Assembly: GCF_000227115.2 (NCBI RefSeq)
Contig: NC_016488.1
Coordinates: forward strand, 62,001 to 126,000
Source of the DNA: Naumovozyma dairenensis CBS 421
Lineage: Eukaryota > Ascomycota > Saccharomycetes > Saccharomycetales > Saccharomycetaceae
DNA length: 64,000 nt
Direction: 5' to 3'
The number at the start of each line of letters is the position of its first letter. The stretch's first letter is position 1. Positions 63,252-64,000 of this stretch are shown piece by piece. The notes beneath the pieces were generated by a model. The model ran no database searches and was not told the origin of the DNA. It was given only the letters and a program-made list of their open reading frames with translations. The position numbers and the translations under genes were made by a program.

Positions 63252-63977
63252 ATGACGACGATTTCATCTGAATACTCATCAGAAGTGAATTCCACACCAA
63301 TTGAACATGCATTCAATCCATACACAGATAATGGTGGTACCATTTTAGGTATTGCCGGTGAAGATTTTGCCATCCTAGCAGGAGATACTAGACACACGAC
63401 AGATTATTCTATTAATTCTCGTTATGAACCTAAAGTGTTTGATTGTGGTGATAATATTGTAATATCAGCAAATGGATTTGCTGCAGATGGTGAAGCATTA
63501 GTGAAAAGGTTTAAGAATAGTTTGAAATGGTATCATTTTGATCATAATGATAAGAAACTATCAATGAAATCAGCTGCAAGAAATATTCAACATCTCTTAT
63601 ATGGGAAAAGATTTTTCCCTTATTATGTTCATACTATTATTGCTGGATTAGATGAAAATGGTAAAGGAGCTGTATATTCATTTGATCCTGTTGGATCATA
63701 CGAGAGAGAACAATGTAGAGCTGGTGGTGCTGCTGCATCTTTAATTATGCCCTTCCTTGATAATCAAGTAAATTTTAAAAATCAATTTGAACCTGGTACT
63801 GATGGTAAAGTTAAGAAACCTTTGAAATATTTAAGTATTGATGAAGTTATTAAATTAGTTAGAGATTCATTTACATCTGCGACAGAAAGACATATCCATG
63901 TTGGTGATGGTCTTGAAATTTTAATCGTCACTAAAGATGGTGTAAGGAAAGAATTTTACGAACTAAAGAGAGATTAA
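63252..63977 (+). CDS. PRE7: 20S proteasome beta-6 subunit
   Basis: Pre7 (beta 6) is a non-catalytic subunit of the 20S proteasome core. The protein is 241 aa, the S. cerevisiae length. A short propeptide precedes FNPYTDNGGTILGIAGEDFA. The mature beta-type fold follows with GDTRHTTDYSINSRYEPKVF and SYEREQCRAGGAAASLIMPF. The C-terminus EFYELKRD is identical to the S. cerevisiae protein. The catalytic N-terminal Thr of active beta subunits is not in an exposed Thr-start context, as expected for beta 6. The order FUI1-PRE7 matches S. cerevisiae YBL042C-YBL041W. Confidence 0.98.
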   Translation: MTTISSEYSSEVNSTPIEHAFNPYTDNGGTILGIAGEDFAILAGDTRHTTDYSINSRYEPKVFDCGDNIVISANGFAADGEALVKRFKNSLKWYHFDHNDKKLSMKSAARNIQHLLYGKRFFPYYVHTIIAGLDENGKGAVYSFDPVGSYEREQCRAGGAAASLIMPFLDNQVNFKNQFEPGTDGKVKKPLKYLSIDEVIKLVRDSFTSATERHIHVGDGLEILIVTKDGVRKEFYELKRD

Positions 63978-64000
63978 TATATCTATGGGGTATGTATGTT

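Noticed and set aside
1..64000. tRNA genes, rRNA, CRISPR arrays
   Set aside because: Scanning by eye for GGTTCGANTCC-type B boxes with a matching A box gave no credible tRNA; CRISPR is not expected in a eukaryotic nuclear sequence and no such array was seen. A tRNAscan-SE run would settle the tRNA question.

Overview
This window is nuclear DNA of a budding yeast of the Saccharomycetaceae. Nearly every long ORF is a recognisable orthologue of a Saccharomyces cerevisiae gene. Genes are AT-rich and mostly intronless, with short intergenic spaces, poly-Asn and poly-Asp tracts, and one classical yeast intron (GTATGT, TACTAAC). Synteny is mosaic: blocks matching S. cerevisiae chromosomes XVI (ORC4, BUR1), V (GCD11, YAT2, GPA2, SRB4, PRO3), X (PXP2, RPS5, YJR112W-A) and II (MOH1, EDE1, PSY4, COR1, ECM13, FUI1, PRE7) are interleaved. 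A post-whole-genome-duplication genus such as Kazachstania or Naumovozyma fits best. I infer this from gene content and order; the species cannot be fixed from the sequence alone. The sequence is a draft scaffold with three 20-N gaps.

Layout: GAB1 (+) and a spliced SMX3 (+); 6.5 kb of relic and repeat DNA with an intact family A membrane-protein gene and a broken family B gene; ORC4 (+), BUR1 (+), GCD11 (-), LEU3 (-); a repeat island with two broken family A copies in inverted orientation, a transposon-like insertion and a misplaced ELP3 fragment between gaps; YAT2 (-), PXP2 (+), MOH1 (-), GPA2 (+), SRB4 (+), PRO3 (+), RPS5 (+); a dead cell-wall adhesin and a hAT transposon relic; EDE1 (-); a second family A/B module (A broken, B intact); a VanZ-like gene (+), PSY4 (+), COR1 (-), ECM13 (+), FUI1 (-) and PRE7 (+).

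The conserved genes are housekeeping: GPI anchoring, splicing, replication origin recognition, transcription (BUR1, SRB4), translation (GCD11, RPS5), leucine, proline and carnitine metabolism, glucose signalling, endocytosis, respiration, nucleoside uptake and proteolysis. Several have recognisable control sites: CCGG-NN-CCGG Leu3 sites upstream of LEU3 and of YAT2, an Rpn4 PACE box upstream of PRE7, and Cbf1-type TCACGTGA boxes.

The most unusual content is a dispersed two-gene module that I do not recognise. Gene B (soluble, about 330 aa) lies upstream of gene A (about 328 aa, two membrane segments near the C-terminus) on the same strand. The module occurs twice in full and once as a rearranged A-only pair. 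Copies sit where conserved gene order is broken and are decaying: one locus keeps an intact A, the other an intact B. The A upstream regions share a block containing a near-palindrome, TTTTGTGACACAAAT, which matches the Ndt80 mid-sporulation element on both strands. That suggests, without proving, meiosis- or spore-specific expression of a fast-evolving selfish or conflict-type gene pair.
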